A stretch of DNA of 64,000 nt from Panax quinquefolius (taxonomy: Eukaryota > Streptophyta > Magnoliopsida > Apiales > Araliaceae), in contig CM035170.1 of the NCBI GenBank assembly GCA_020205615.1, positions 59,385,322 to 59,449,321 of the forward strand, written 5' to 3'. Position 1 is the stretch's first letter, and each line of letters begins with the position of its first letter. Shown piece by piece: positions 32,726 to 43,864 of this stretch. The notes below the pieces were generated by a model that saw only the letters and a program-made list of their open reading frames with translations, did no database searches and had not been told where the DNA came from. The translations under genes were made by a program, and so were the position numbers.

Positions 32726-33091
32726 CTGAAATAAAATATGCTTTCACTTAATATATGAAACTATTCAATCATACAAAGTGTTAGCATGTAATGACAAAAC
32801 AACTGCTAATACTGTACAGAAAGTAAGCAGTTATGGCTATCTACAGTGCAGAGGGAGTTTCTGCCCTTTTTACCCTTATCGACAAATGCAGGGAGTGCTG
32901 CTCCAATTGTCAAGGGTGAAATCCTGGCGGACAGCAGTGATAAAGGGGTTGTTATCGTTCTCCTTCTCTCGAATGATGACCATAATATCTGGACAATCAT
33001 CGTCTGGGGTGACCCTGTTTGTACTGTCCGTATGGACTATGATGTGTATATTTAATAAGTTCCTTGCAATGTCCTACGTACGCCTATAATC
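32726..33091 (-). other. Non-coding segment between protease region and RT (possible Ogre-type intron or deletion scar)
   Basis: No retroelement protein similarity. On the minus strand it ends with a good plant acceptor (TATTTTATTTCAG at 32726), with a TGCTAAC branch-like site (32780-32786) about 55 nt upstream. The reading frame of the RT lead begins right after it. Ogre elements are known to carry an intron between the protease and RT reading frames. No convincing donor could be assigned, so loss of the protease end by deletion is an equally good explanation. Confidence 0.35.
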
Positions 33092-33500
33092 CTATTCCTC
33101 CGTCTCTGGATCCGGTATCAAGACTTCTTTTCCTTTGATCAGTATCGGCTTAGGAAATACCAAGGACATAACCGCTATGTGCAACGGCTTGCAATGACCC
33201 GTCCCTTCAAGAGGTATGTCATCATCAGTGAAAGATATCACATTGTTGTTAAAATTTTGATCAACCAGATGCTGGAACTTTTCAACATCCACCGATTTAG
33301 GAAAATGGGCTTCTTCCAAAACCCTTAGCAAAACCTTCCTGTGATCCTCGGAAGAGAAAACCAAGTCTAATATGGCAATTTGTTGTGGAGCTTCTTTTAA
33401 GCTTGAAACCACCTTGACTTCATTATGGCCCATAGTACCGAGGAATTTTTCAATCTTCTCCATGGGAACTTTCCCCTTTGATTTGATAGCGGGTTTCATC
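33092..33500 (-). pseudogene. Tat-like protease-proximal polyprotein, second half
   Basis: Continues from 35388 across the solo LTR. It has KVPMEKIEKFLGTMGHNE, DLVFSSEDHRKVLLRVLEEA, VISFTDDDIPLEGTGHCKPL and HIAV, the block that precedes the protease active site in Tat/Ogre elements. The expected D-[NT]-G-S active-site block does not follow. The frame instead runs into unrelated sequence and stops at 33092. The first codons of the longest open frame here come from the inserted LTR, not the element. Confidence 0.75.
33496..33500. other. Target site duplication TCATC (left) of solo LTR
   Basis: TCATC precedes TGAAAG at 33501 and is repeated at 35383-35387 after CCTAACA, proving a clean insertion. 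Confidence 0.9.
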
Positions 33501-35382
33501 TGAAAGTAGTATGCACACAAGCCAATCATGTTTGATGATAAAACATATACTTTGTAACAATCTTATTCATTTATTAATAAAAAGTATTAATTTATTAAAG
33601 GCTTTTAATTATCTACATGATGCTATTTTATAATATGTGATAAACCCATAGTTTTAAGCAATGCTTTTAGAATAATGATGATGATCATTCTAATGAGATC
33701 TAAATTCTTTGAAAGCTTAAAACTAAAATAGTTCCCAATCATTGGATTACTAAATTGGGGATTAGTGAATCCGGATAGATTGATTACATACGTTGCTTTT
33801 CATTGGATGAGGATGATTGATCTCATGATCATTTGTGTGGAGACACTAAAGCAAGTATGTAGGTGCTTATTAGAGAATAAGTTCAACGAACGTTGGCTCG
33901 CTAAGGAATACCTAATGGAGTTTTATTTGCTTTCACAATAGGAATTCTCAGAGTGATAGTAAGACAAGTAATCCTTGGACTTGAGATCATCATAGTATTC
34001 TTGTGTATGATGAGTTATACTTTGACTTATTCCTTAAGACCCTTAGGGTATATCAAAGGGTATGCTTGGGTATAATAAGTTATACATGGAGATAATGTAT
34101 GATCAATAAAGAATCTACCACTTCTAATAAAAGAAGAAATGTCCTATGTGATTCGATAAATGACAACCCAAGAGTCCTTGGCAGCGAGAATGAAATTAGA
34201 AAGGAGTTTCTAATTTGCATTATTTGGAGTTGTACATTTAAGGATCGAAATACATATAATTAAATAAAATAAGACTTGTGATGAATTCCATGTCTTATAT
34301 TTAATTGGGGACATTGTATGGTGGAAGGATTGAATTGTCTTGGAATTATTTACTCAAAGGTTCTTTTATGATTAATGTTGAAATCTATATTATCCGGAAA
34401 GTCGTTGATCGCTAGGGAGGCTTATCCCTATTGTAGAATAAATATTATTTATTTAAATTAATTAATTATTTAATTTATTTATTTAAATAAGATTAGAATT
34501 GTTCTAATTGATTTATTCACAACTGTGGGTTTAATATGGAGAACCTAAAGGGTCACACCATAAAAGGAAGAATAATTATTTAAGAAGTTAATGGCATAAT
34601 CGTAATAATATGTTATATATTTAATTTAATCTATGGTGATAGAATAAATTAAATAGCTTAATATTTATTATTTAATATTTTAGAAATATTAAATATAAAT
34701 TAATAAGAGGAGTCTTATTAATATTATTACAATTATTATTATTTTAATTTCTAAAAGAGTTTAGGAATTAATTTAATATAAGTACTCTCATTTATTCCTA
34801 ATTGGATTAGGAAGGAAAATTAGTTAAAGGAGTTTAATTAATTATCCCTAATAAGATTAGGGAGCTTAATTAATTAAAAGAATTTAATTAATTAAATAAA
34901 ACCCAATTCCTTAATTGTTAAGGTGGGTTGCTCACATCTATAAATAAGAGGAGTCTTATTATGGGTGTTGGGGTTTTGTTGACTTTTTCAACATACGACA
35001 TAATTCCAATTGTTGGGAGAGTACACCCTTTCTATAGAGATAGAAAAACTAGGGTTTAGCCAACCACCCTTCTTCTTGAATTTTCTTCTTCCTTGGTGGA
35101 TCACCTCTAGAGGCCAAATATTTGGGTGGCTAACGTTGATCAAAGGAAGGAACAAAACCCCGGTGGATTCAAGTTGAACGCGAAAGGATTTGGAGGTGAA
35201 CTTGTACCTGAGGAAGCTCGATCTTCAAGGGTATGATTTTATTCTTTATCTTTTCGTTTAATTAATAATTGTGCATAAAGGGTGATCCGGGTATATGGTT
35301 TGTAAATTTTTAAACTCTGATTTTACACGCTTCCGCACTTTTTATGCAATTTGATTGCGTTATGAATATTACAAACCTAACA
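33501..35382 (+). repeat. Solo LTR of copia family R (1882 bp)
   Basis: A complete LTR from TGAAAG to CCTAACA with a 5-bp target duplication on both sides and no internal element sequence, so it arose by recombination between two LTRs. It is close to the copies at 13024 and 20393, with more small differences. TATAAATA at 34939-34946. It splits the gag-protease region of the minus-strand Tat-like element. Confidence 0.95.
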
Positions 35383-35387
35383 TCATC
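35383..35387. other. Target site duplication TCATC (right) of solo LTR
   Basis: Partner of 33496-33500. Confidence 0.9.
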
Positions 35388-36151
35388 ACCCGTTGGGGAA
35401 GATATAATGGATTCTCCTTCAACACTGCAGCAATTATGTGAGATGTGGATTCTTCAGCCTCTCCATAATTCCATGGAACTTTCTGTAAGCTGAAAACAGG
35501 ATAATGTGGTCTGAATGGTAAGATGATTGGCCATGGCACAGCCACTTTCAAAGGATTTTCAATACCCTTGAGCTGAATAGGTTGAATTATATGTGACGGG
35601 GTAGCTGAATCTGTCTCAGAAGATCTAACTGCTATGACTTCCTTCCATTTTGTAGGAAATTTATTCCCACTCTCAAGTAGTACAATGTCATCATCTGCGA
35701 GATCACGGAGACAATCATTGCCAATTAGATTACGAATTAGGTGGCGAAGTGCCCAAAGATTCTTCCGTCTTTGTACTACTTCACGAGAGTGGGAGTGGTA
35801 TTGACATACTCCATTAGAATTGAACCATCTTGAACGAGGGTTGATTGGAGGTAACAGAGCTGTGATTCTTCTTTCATTGATCAGCATCTAGAATATCTCC
35901 TCCATCGGCTGACCTAGGTATGTAAATTCCCTTTTATTGGAAAAATCCCGACAGGCTTTGGCATTTGCTCTTTTTGTAATCTTATCCTCCAGCATTTCAC
36001 CTTCGAAAGTTAATAATGGAGTACTTGTACTAAGAGAAAAGAGGCTAGCATGCTCCTGACTGAATAATTGGCGTGTGACTTGGTGCTGATGGATCACCAG
36101 TTCTGCCAATTGGTCGACTTGCTCACAGAGAGTCTTTATTTTCCATTCCAT
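35388..36151 (-). pseudogene. Tat-like Gag C-terminus and start of protease region
   Basis: Two open pieces in register, separated by one stop at 35888. 35888-36151 has LCEQVDQLAELVIHQHQVT and FSNKREFTYLGQPMEEIF. 35388-35887 has LINERRITALLPPINPRSRW, a degenerate zinc-knuckle-like GVCQYHSHS ... ALRHLIRNLI, VLLESGNKFPTKWKEV and the SLQKVPWNYG motif that precedes protease in Tat-type polyproteins. The frame is interrupted at 35387 by the solo LTR and continues at 33500. Confidence 0.75.
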
Positions 36152-36175
36152 TGTAAACTGGAACTGTGAAAAATC

Positions 36176-36406
36176 TCATCTATCAGCACTATCTTTGCTG
36201 GTCTGGGAGGATCCACCACTGTAATGGGAAGTCTGCCCATTACTCCAATTAATCATGTTAACCTCTTCTTCTTTGTGTTGAGGAAGAGGGTTGTCTTGCA
36301 CATGGGGTTGGTCGGGTTTAGTCACCACGATCTCACTGTTATCAATCAAATCTTGGATCTTATGTTTCAAGGCCCAATAGTTTTGAGTATCATGACCTAG
36401 AGCTCC
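36176..36406 (-). pseudogene. Tat-like Gag zinc-knuckle segment (truncated by LTR)
   Basis: The minus strand reads GALGHDTQNYWALKHKIQDL, then IDNSEIVVTKPDQPHVQDNP and LPQHKEEEVNMINW. The H-D-T-x-N-Y/C-W-A-L-K-H-K-I-Q-D-L-I block is the Ogre/Tat Gag knuckle, with a Cys replaced by Tyr. A second, weaker knuckle-like block occurs downstream at about 35700-35790, so part of gag may be duplicated. Upstream gag and the 5' LTR are absent: a reversed gypsy LTR fragment starts at 36407. Confidence 0.7.
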
Positions 36407-37590
36407 TATGACGCCCCCAAATTCGGGTATCTTCTAACCCGACATATGGTGCTACACGGTGCTATAGTTTACACATACATTCAATTGAAAAGCCTCAAAA
36501 GAACGAATATGTCTTATATATATTCCAACCAATATTACCATTCCCCAGGTTCTTTATAACCATTACATTTGTTCTTTGTCATAATATCAAATACATTATA
36601 ACATTAAACCTTATACTATTACATAGACAATTCAACGGTCTGCCTTAGCCTTCCCTTTATCCTTACTAGGTCCTTCAGTCCGTTCAGTCTTAGCTGCATT
36701 CATATGGTTCAAGCAAGAATGAGCATATCTAGCTCAGCAAGTATGACAATTCCAATAAACAGCATGCTTGAAACATAGGAATCGTATATCTTCAATAACT
36801 GAACAATAGTTACGAAGTACTATCGATAATTCAAAATAGCACTTCTTTTCCTTCAAAACATTTCACAATGAATAGCATTCATTATACATATAACTCGATC
36901 CAAGACCTTGAGCATTTCATACTTTCTTTGAAAAGGACAACCCGACACCAAGTCCGTAAGTCCGGCATTACTTACGAGCACGTCTAGGTGATCAGCCTAT
37001 AGTACTCTATGTTGTACAACACTACTTTCTTTAAACGTATGTACGTTTAAGGTTTTGGCAACCTCATGTGCTTGTCGTTTGAAAACAAAATATTTATTCA
37101 TGCATACTCAGTCTTCTTTTGAAAACCACACCAAATAGTTTGGCAAAACTTAACAACATTGATAACATTTCAATAGATTATAAGAAATCCATAAAACATC
37201 TTAAGTCTAGCCGAAGGAATTGGCTTCGACTTCATTATACATCAATTCATGCGTAAGGTACTTGAATTACAAAGCTTGTCCAAAGAATTTAGACAATGGT
37301 TAGAATACTTGTCTTTAGCGTCTTCTACAGTCAATACAAATTCTCTTTGAGTCTTTAAGGTCTCTACAATATATGATCACATAACATACGATATTAGGTC
37401 ATGAACAAGCATGCATAGTTCCTAATATATCTTACCCTTCTTCTCAATCTAATCATGCTTTATATTGTTTAACATTGGTTCAAGTTTATCACATTACCTT
37501 GTTCGTATGTTCACATTCGACTTATCTTCAACCTTTAATGTATTACTTAAGGTTTACAACATCCTAATTGATGTTACTTTAGGTTTAGTA
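36407..37590 (-). repeat. Reversed 3' part of a family 1 gypsy LTR
   Basis: The reverse complement matches the last roughly 1.2 kb of the LTR at 1372-5028. Shared blocks are the GGGGGCGTCA end, TATGTCTTATATATATTCC, the TCAGCAAGTATGAC region and the GTCTCTACA/ATCACATAACATA and CCCTTCTTCTCAATCTAATC blocks. It is clearly diverged. It is inserted in the Tat-like gag on one side and abuts a differently oriented LTR fragment at 37600 on the other, so its 5' part was lost. Confidence 0.75.
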
Positions 37591-37599
37591 ATATATTCT

Positions 37600-38211
37600 T
37601 TGTGCACAATACATGGTATGAAGGGTTGATCACCTTAAGTACGGGAAGTCCCTACAGTCTTATGACTGTTTAGGTTTAAGTTGAAAGATTACTTATAACC
37701 TTGGACACAGTTCGTGGTCTTGCGATCCTCAGATATATCTCATAGTTTAATTTCAGTTCTTGATTATCATTGATAGAGTATTATTTAGTTCTGTTGAGCC
37801 TATTCATTGGCAGTTATTATGTTGTTGATATTCATTGTTATTTCAAGTGAGCATTTATTTTGCTCACTCTTGCATATATATAATCATTGCAGCTAAGGTT
37901 GAGAAGGTCGGTGAACCTACCACTAGCAAAGGAAAATGAAAAATGAACAAGTGTTGAAGACTTGTAATTTATTGACTTTTGTGATGACAGACTTTATTTT
38001 AAATGATGTGATGTAACTATTTTAATTTTCCGCACTTGATGTATGTTAAAGGTTAGATAACCTGGGGGACTTATTGATTTAATTATGTAACCCTTTTAAT
38101 GGGAGGATTTATTGTCTAAATTCTATTATCTTTGGGTAGTTATATATGAATGAATGGATAGTGAACACCAAGTCTTGTGGGAATAAAGTACCCAGATTTG
38201 GGGGTGTCACA
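37600..38211 (+). repeat. 3' end of a family 2 gypsy LTR
   Basis: Matches 22700-23283: CAATACATGGTATGAAGGGT, the TCTTATGACTGTTTAGG block, the GTGAGCA-N7-TGCTCAC hairpin (37847-37867), CCACTAGCAAAGGAAAA and the GATTTGGGGGTGTCACA end. Only the last roughly 600 bp is present. Confidence 0.8.
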
Positions 38212-38213
38212 TC

Positions 38214-39713
38214 AGGACTAATAGTTCCAAGCTTAAATTTAAAAACAAACAAGACACTTGAAATTAATAATTATATCCCAAGTGTAATCCTTGGAAACAA
38301 ATATAGCCTAGGATTATAATCCCGAGATTATAATTATTACATTCGTTCCTAAAAGATTGTCGTTTAAGATTTTGGCACATGGATTAAGAAAGTATCATTT
38401 ACCAAGTAAAACTTGTTTGAAATTCCATCACTACCCCTTTATGGGAAGTTGAAAACTATTAGTACAAGGGAGAGAATTTCTTAGGACAATTAGAGAAGGT
38501 AAGGGTAATATAGGAAAGTAAATAATTTTTCTCCTCGAAAGTTGTAAACGATAAACTTTTTGGAACAAATTTTTTCTTCTAAAACGACAATCTTTTAGGA
38601 ACGGATGGAAGGCTATCAAACCATTTTATAATCTCGAGACTTATAGTCCCAAGTTAAAATTTGAAAACAAACAAGACACTTAGGCCATGTTTGTTTGCAA
38701 GGATTATAATTCTAGGATTATAATCCATGATATTATAATCTCAAGACTATTAATCCTATGATTAAATAGTTCTACTAACATGTTTATTTTTTATGGGATT
38801 ATTCATGGGATAACTTAAAATAATCCCATGTTATGCTTGTTTTTTTAAGATTAATTACAGGATTGGATAAAAAAAATATCGTTTGGACTATTATACCCTT
38901 ATTAATAATAACATATTTTAAACTTATTTATACATCGTAAAATGATAGTAATAAATTAACAAAAAATGATAGTAATAACTCAAGGACACTATTTAAACTA
39001 TTATTACTGTATTTATTTGTAAATGATGATTATTTGTTTATTAGTGTATTTATTTGTAAATGATGATTGTTAGATTTCTTACTGTATTTATTTGTAAATG
39101 ATAATCATCAAAAATGATAATTATTTGTTTATTACTGTATTTAGAAAAATAACTATTTAAATGTCAAAGCGTAATTTTAACATATTATTACTGCATACTA
39201 ACATGGGATTGCTAGTAATAACATATTATTACTGTATACTAACATAGTGAGTTATTTAACACAATAAAATCAAATAATGTTCCTACAAAAATAAAATGTA
39301 TATATAAAATAATTACAATTGTGAACTGGGTAAAAATCTACACTCTTTCCTTCTACCCAGTTCAAAATTGTGGTAATATAGTTTGTCTCCAACGGTCTAA
39401 TTAAGAGGAAAATTCCAATGGTCCAATATGCTTAGTCATATTAGAAAAAGTAAAGGTTAGTTTTGTCCAAAAAAATTTAATCTCTCATGGTGGAATTATA
39501 ATACCTAGTTAAACATGGTATTAAATAATCACTCATTTCAAGTTATTTTGTTATTCCAGAACTAATAATCCCAAATTTAATTTTAAAAACAAACAAGGAT
39601 ATAGGGATTAATAGTCCAATCCCAAATGTTATCCTAATAAACAAATATGGTCTTAAAATTAATAGTCATATCCCAAGTATAATCATTTCAAACAAACATA
39701 ACCTAGGTAGGTG
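38214..39713. mobile_element. Cluster of nested terminal-inverted-repeat (MITE-like) elements
   Basis: Repeated termini of the type GGCCATGTTTGTTTG...GATTATAAT occur in both orientations. The clearest pair is 38685-38710 against 39686-39711 (the end reads CAAACAAACATAACC), defining a roughly 1.03 kb AT-rich element without coding sequence. Further copies of the same end lie at about 38236-38320, 38625-38682 and 39560-39660, suggesting nested or tandem insertion of related non-autonomous elements. Flanking TTA/TA-type duplications are suggested but not certain, so the superfamily is unresolved. Confidence 0.55.
38340..38607. mobile_element. MITE with 30-bp TIRs (Stowaway-like)
   Basis: Left end CATTCGTTCCTAAAAGATTG (continuing TCGTTTAAGA) pairs with the right end, whose reverse complement is CATCCGTTCCTAAAAGATTG (continuing TCGTTTTAGAA). 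The length is about 268 bp and it has no ORF. The CATYCGTTCCTAAAA terminus resembles the CCTCCGTTCC ends of Stowaway (Tc1/mariner) MITEs, though assignment is tentative. It is nested in the TIR cluster. Confidence 0.7.
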
Positions 39714-41834
39714 TATAATCCAACTCAAAAACATGTCACCTTTTGGTTGTCAGATATTACACATTGAAGCATGCTGTTTTTCAGAGTTTATATTCCCTTG
39801 ATTTCTTTGTTACACCATTATTTTTTCCTGTTGCGACAAAATTTTGCCTATACACAATTTTACATTGCATTGATAATGCTAGAAATTACAATTCGTGAAT
39901 CATTATTGGATCAGTAAGGAAACCAAGCCGATACATCAAGATTTCGGCAACTCAGCAAATACTTTGAACCATGTCTACGTTACATTATTTTTTTTTTCCT
40001 GAAGCCAAGCTCATTTATGAAGACTAACAGCGTTATACAAAAGGCTTTCATTTTTATAAATGGCTCAGTAAGGTTACATAAATCCGTGACTTCCTGCGAG
40101 AGTAGCAATTGTACTTTTTTCACCATGTAAAATAGACTTGCTAGTACACAAGTAACATTTATCCAAATCCATCAAAATTGCTCATTTCATCAATAAGCAA
40201 AACTGAATATCAACAAGGCCATTTCAACTCAAAATAAGCTCAAGAAAAAAAATGCCAAAATAAAAATTGAAGATCATTACTACATAAATGACTAGTACAC
40301 AGTAACACATACCAAGAAGTACTACATTTTGTCGGATTCTATGAGTTTACATTATGTATCAAAATAGCAGCATGGGAAAGCACAACACATACTCCTATCT
40401 CTAGTTACAGTTTTCATGTGCTGGAAGTTCCATACACGAATAGCTTATGCACAAGGGATATAAACCAACTAAACCTATTAATGCCAACCAGAACGAGAAC
40501 AATCACTATTTTATCTTAGCACTTGTGTTCATCTAACAACAGCATCTAACAAGGGATATAAACCAACATCCCTCTTTCGACTTTCTTTTTGTAAGAACAT
40601 CCCTCTTCCACCTTCTTTATATAAGAACATCCCAATTCCACTTTAAGCTTAATGTTTCGCTACATTGCAACTTCTCAAAGCATGGATTTTGGTGAAGGTT
40701 ATCAACACTCCAGGCCGACAGTCGCATGAACTACACTGCGACTTTTTCAGCACAACATGGAGTGTTCATCTCTTTAATGAAATTGCCAAGCATGCTGCAA
40801 CCTCATACCAATCCTATAGATTCTAAATTTGATCATAAAAAATGCTAAAAGTCATTTTGATCATGAGAAATGCTAAAAGATTAATAGGGGAAGGGGCGCA
40901 ACCCCACACACGGAGAATACATGTGGAACCAAACACTCACCCTGCACTAAATCACAGCTCAAAAGAAAAAACTACATGTCTAACACAATGGAAGCTCTTT
41001 AAGGAAGAGAAACAAAAGGGTTAGGAAACACTGGATTAAAAACAAGAAAGAGAAGGTTACGAATCAGATTTGACGAAATCTGGAAAAAGTAAGGATTTGT
41101 GCACAAAAGGGATGGCACCTAGTCAAATCTTCTTGGAAGAATTGAAGATTTGAAGAAATTTAACATTGCACAATGCTTACATGAGTCGAAAAATAGAAAC
41201 TTTGCAGAAAGTAAGGGAACCAGAGGAACAGCTTTGCAAATGATCAGAGAAACTAAGGAGTTAGCAAGTTTGACTATATCTAGAAAAGAGGTGGACCAAG
41301 TTAAGAATTCCGTTTGTTGCTCTATAACATCACAAGTCTGCAGATTCATCATACACATCAAGTGTTGTCGATTCTAGTACTCTTCATTTTTAATATTCAA
41401 CTTTTAAATAGTATTCCTAGGTAGCTTGATGTATTTCATTCTCACAGCTAAGAATAGTTACAAATAAAGGAAAAAGCCTCTACAAAGAAAACACAAGAAC
41501 ACTAACTCTGTAAATAATAGTGCAACACATCTTCTAATTAATAACACTAGCTTAACATAAACTATATAACATAAACTATCCCAATGTGAAAAAAGGAAGT
41601 CAAAATCATAAACAAAACAAACTTAACTGCCACTGAAACTTCAGTTCCAATTAACCATCATCATAATAAGGGCAGCAACCTGAAAAGACAAGACTAGCAT
41701 AAACCACCCCGAAAACAAAAAAGAGACATGGAATGGTGAATCACCTATTGCTAAATGTAAGAATACTGGAGACACCACTTCAAACCCGCTAGGACTGATG
41801 CACCTTAGTCCATGTTGCATAACTCCACCATCAC
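39714..41834. other. Intergenic sequence, nothing recognised
   Basis: AT-rich unique-looking DNA. Open frames at 40842-41024 and 41119-41377 show no motif I recognise and no splice-consistent extension. It lies downstream of the zinc-finger gene fragment, so it may include remains of its 3' part. Confidence 0.5.
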
Positions 41835-42739
41835 CTACAGCTTATTTCCTCGCCCCTGATACCATTTCTTTCTTTACCTGCTTCCCTCTTCAATGGAAGA
41901 ATGACCTTTGGATGTTCTATAACATAAGAGGAAAGCAAAAGCATAACAATTTCTTATTCTCTTTCTACTGGATAAGTAAATGTGTAGAATTTTTAAAATT
42001 AAAAATGTTACACAATCCAAAAACAACTTACTTCTGTCTCTTTGCATTCTGCTGCTTGATGCTAATAACCATATCTATAGTCATCTTCTGGTGTTCCCTT
42101 GTTTGTGAGTGCAAATCCAGGCATTCCACTGTTTCACAATCAACTTTGCAAATGCGGTACCACCCCATGCTTGCTGGCATCCTCTTTCTTAATCTATCAA
42201 AGGAATCTGAGTTGCCCTGTAACATCCATGTAAACAGAAACATAATCAGCAGACTTTTTTGATCAAGTATAATAATCATACACTCAGTAAATCAAAGGAC
42301 AACCAAATACTACAGGCTCTCAATCCCTTCGCCAAAAAATGAGCTCACACAGCATCAACAAAAGGTTCATAATAGGAATAAAAAACAGTAAAACACTGCA
42401 AGTAGCAGAAAGGTTGACAAAACTTACTTTATAAAAACCACCATCTGTTGGAAATCCATGGAGGGAATAACTGCTCCTAAATCCAGGTTCACCAAGTCGT
42501 GGATGATTTAACTTATTGCCTCCAAATGGTTCGCCAACAGGAAAAACCCCAGCCCCAGGCAATTCCCCCATACGAGAAACAGAAAATGCCCCGAAATCAT
42601 CTCCCACTCGCATATGACTAGGTACATTCCCAGGACCTAAACATTCACCCCTACTCGAATGGTTAGGCGTAAAATCTTGCCCCATCATGTCACCATTCCT
42701 GAAATGTTTACTTATTCCAAAATTTCCAGGCCCATCAAA
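41835..42739 (-). pseudogene. Truncated C2H2 zinc-finger protein gene fragment
   Basis: Three exon-like blocks on the minus strand with good splice signals. Exon a, 42428-42739 (after TTTCAG, before GTAAGT), starts FDGPGNFGISKHFRNG and ends PTDGGFYK. Exon b, 42032-42216 (after TTACAG, before GTAAGT), has RKRMPASMGWYRICKVDCET and LDLHSQTREHQKMTIDMV. Exon c, from 41916 (after TTATAG), has TSKGHSSIEEGSR, then a TAA, then GRGNKL and TAG at 41835-41837. The zinc-finger block normally reads GWCRICKVDC, so the first metal-binding Cys is Tyr. There are no upstream exons: mS34 lies there instead. The stop, lost Cys and missing 5' part suggest a pseudogene fragment. The family name is uncertain. Confidence 0.6.
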
Positions 42740-43070
42740 CTGAAACTCCATAATGCAAATCATGAAACTCCATAATGCTATTTAGCTAAAAAAAGGAAAG
42801 AAAGAAACTCCATAATGCTCAAAAAAACTTGCAGAACCTCTTTATGATCTTTTCAATTTGTTACAAACTCATTACTAGCACTGAAGCGTAAGGTTTTACA
42901 CAAAAGCATCAGATAAATCTAAAACTGAAGCGAAAAGCCATCTATTTAAGTGTTTGCCAATCGATAGCATCAACCTTCAACCAAACTATAAAATGGGAAG
43001 AAAAAAAGAAGGATTTCAGACTAGGGAGAGATCCAGGCTTAACTAGCAGTTGAAAATTAAGAAAATAGTA

Positions 43071-43811
43071 TCAAGCTGCTTGAAATTCTGGTTTTGGGGT
43101 GCTTTCTTCTACTTTTATTGAGTTTGGAATGTATCTCCAACAGCGCTTGTGAACCCCGCTTATTTTCCTCGGAGCGTCTGCAGCAGGCAAACCTTCACAA
43201 CAATAAAGGGCATTTGAATGCCATTAAGTTTGGATTCCTTCCATTATAATTTATAGTAAATTACTGTACAAGTTGAATTAAGTTCAGAAATAAAACTATT
43301 AAAATACTATATATCAGATTTTGGAATTTCGAAGTTATTATTAATCTGTAAACTCAGAAAATCATCTGAAATAATGGAATTCTTTTTATGAAACTGGAAG
43401 CCCGTTCTACAAATGACCTATTACATCAAAACTCACATGAAGTAACCAGTTATTTTCAAATAGGGCCGAGAAGATACCATATGTTCTATCAGTATATATG
43501 ATAACATTGCAACAATGAGAAAGATTAAGACATGGCTAACAAAATGGAAATAAACAAAAAATATAAGCCATGCACAAATTCCCCTATAAAAGAATGGAGC
43601 AGTGAACATTTGTTGATGCAGTATGAATTTATTACAGAAAACAAAATAGTATACTAGAGTAACTCCAAATCTCTTGTATAACCAACATACCACAACCTCT
43701 GGTATCTACATTTGTCTTCCTACTAGACAAGCACGTTGGATCACAAGTTAACCACTGAGAATACGTACCTCGATTCAACAAAATCTCTAAATACCAACTA
43801 CTTGTACCAGT

Positions 43812-43864
<53 letters not shown>

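Noticed and set aside
41119..41377. Open frames on both strands downstream of the zinc-finger fragment
   Set aside because: No motif, no splice context, and both strands open over the same stretch, which suggests chance.
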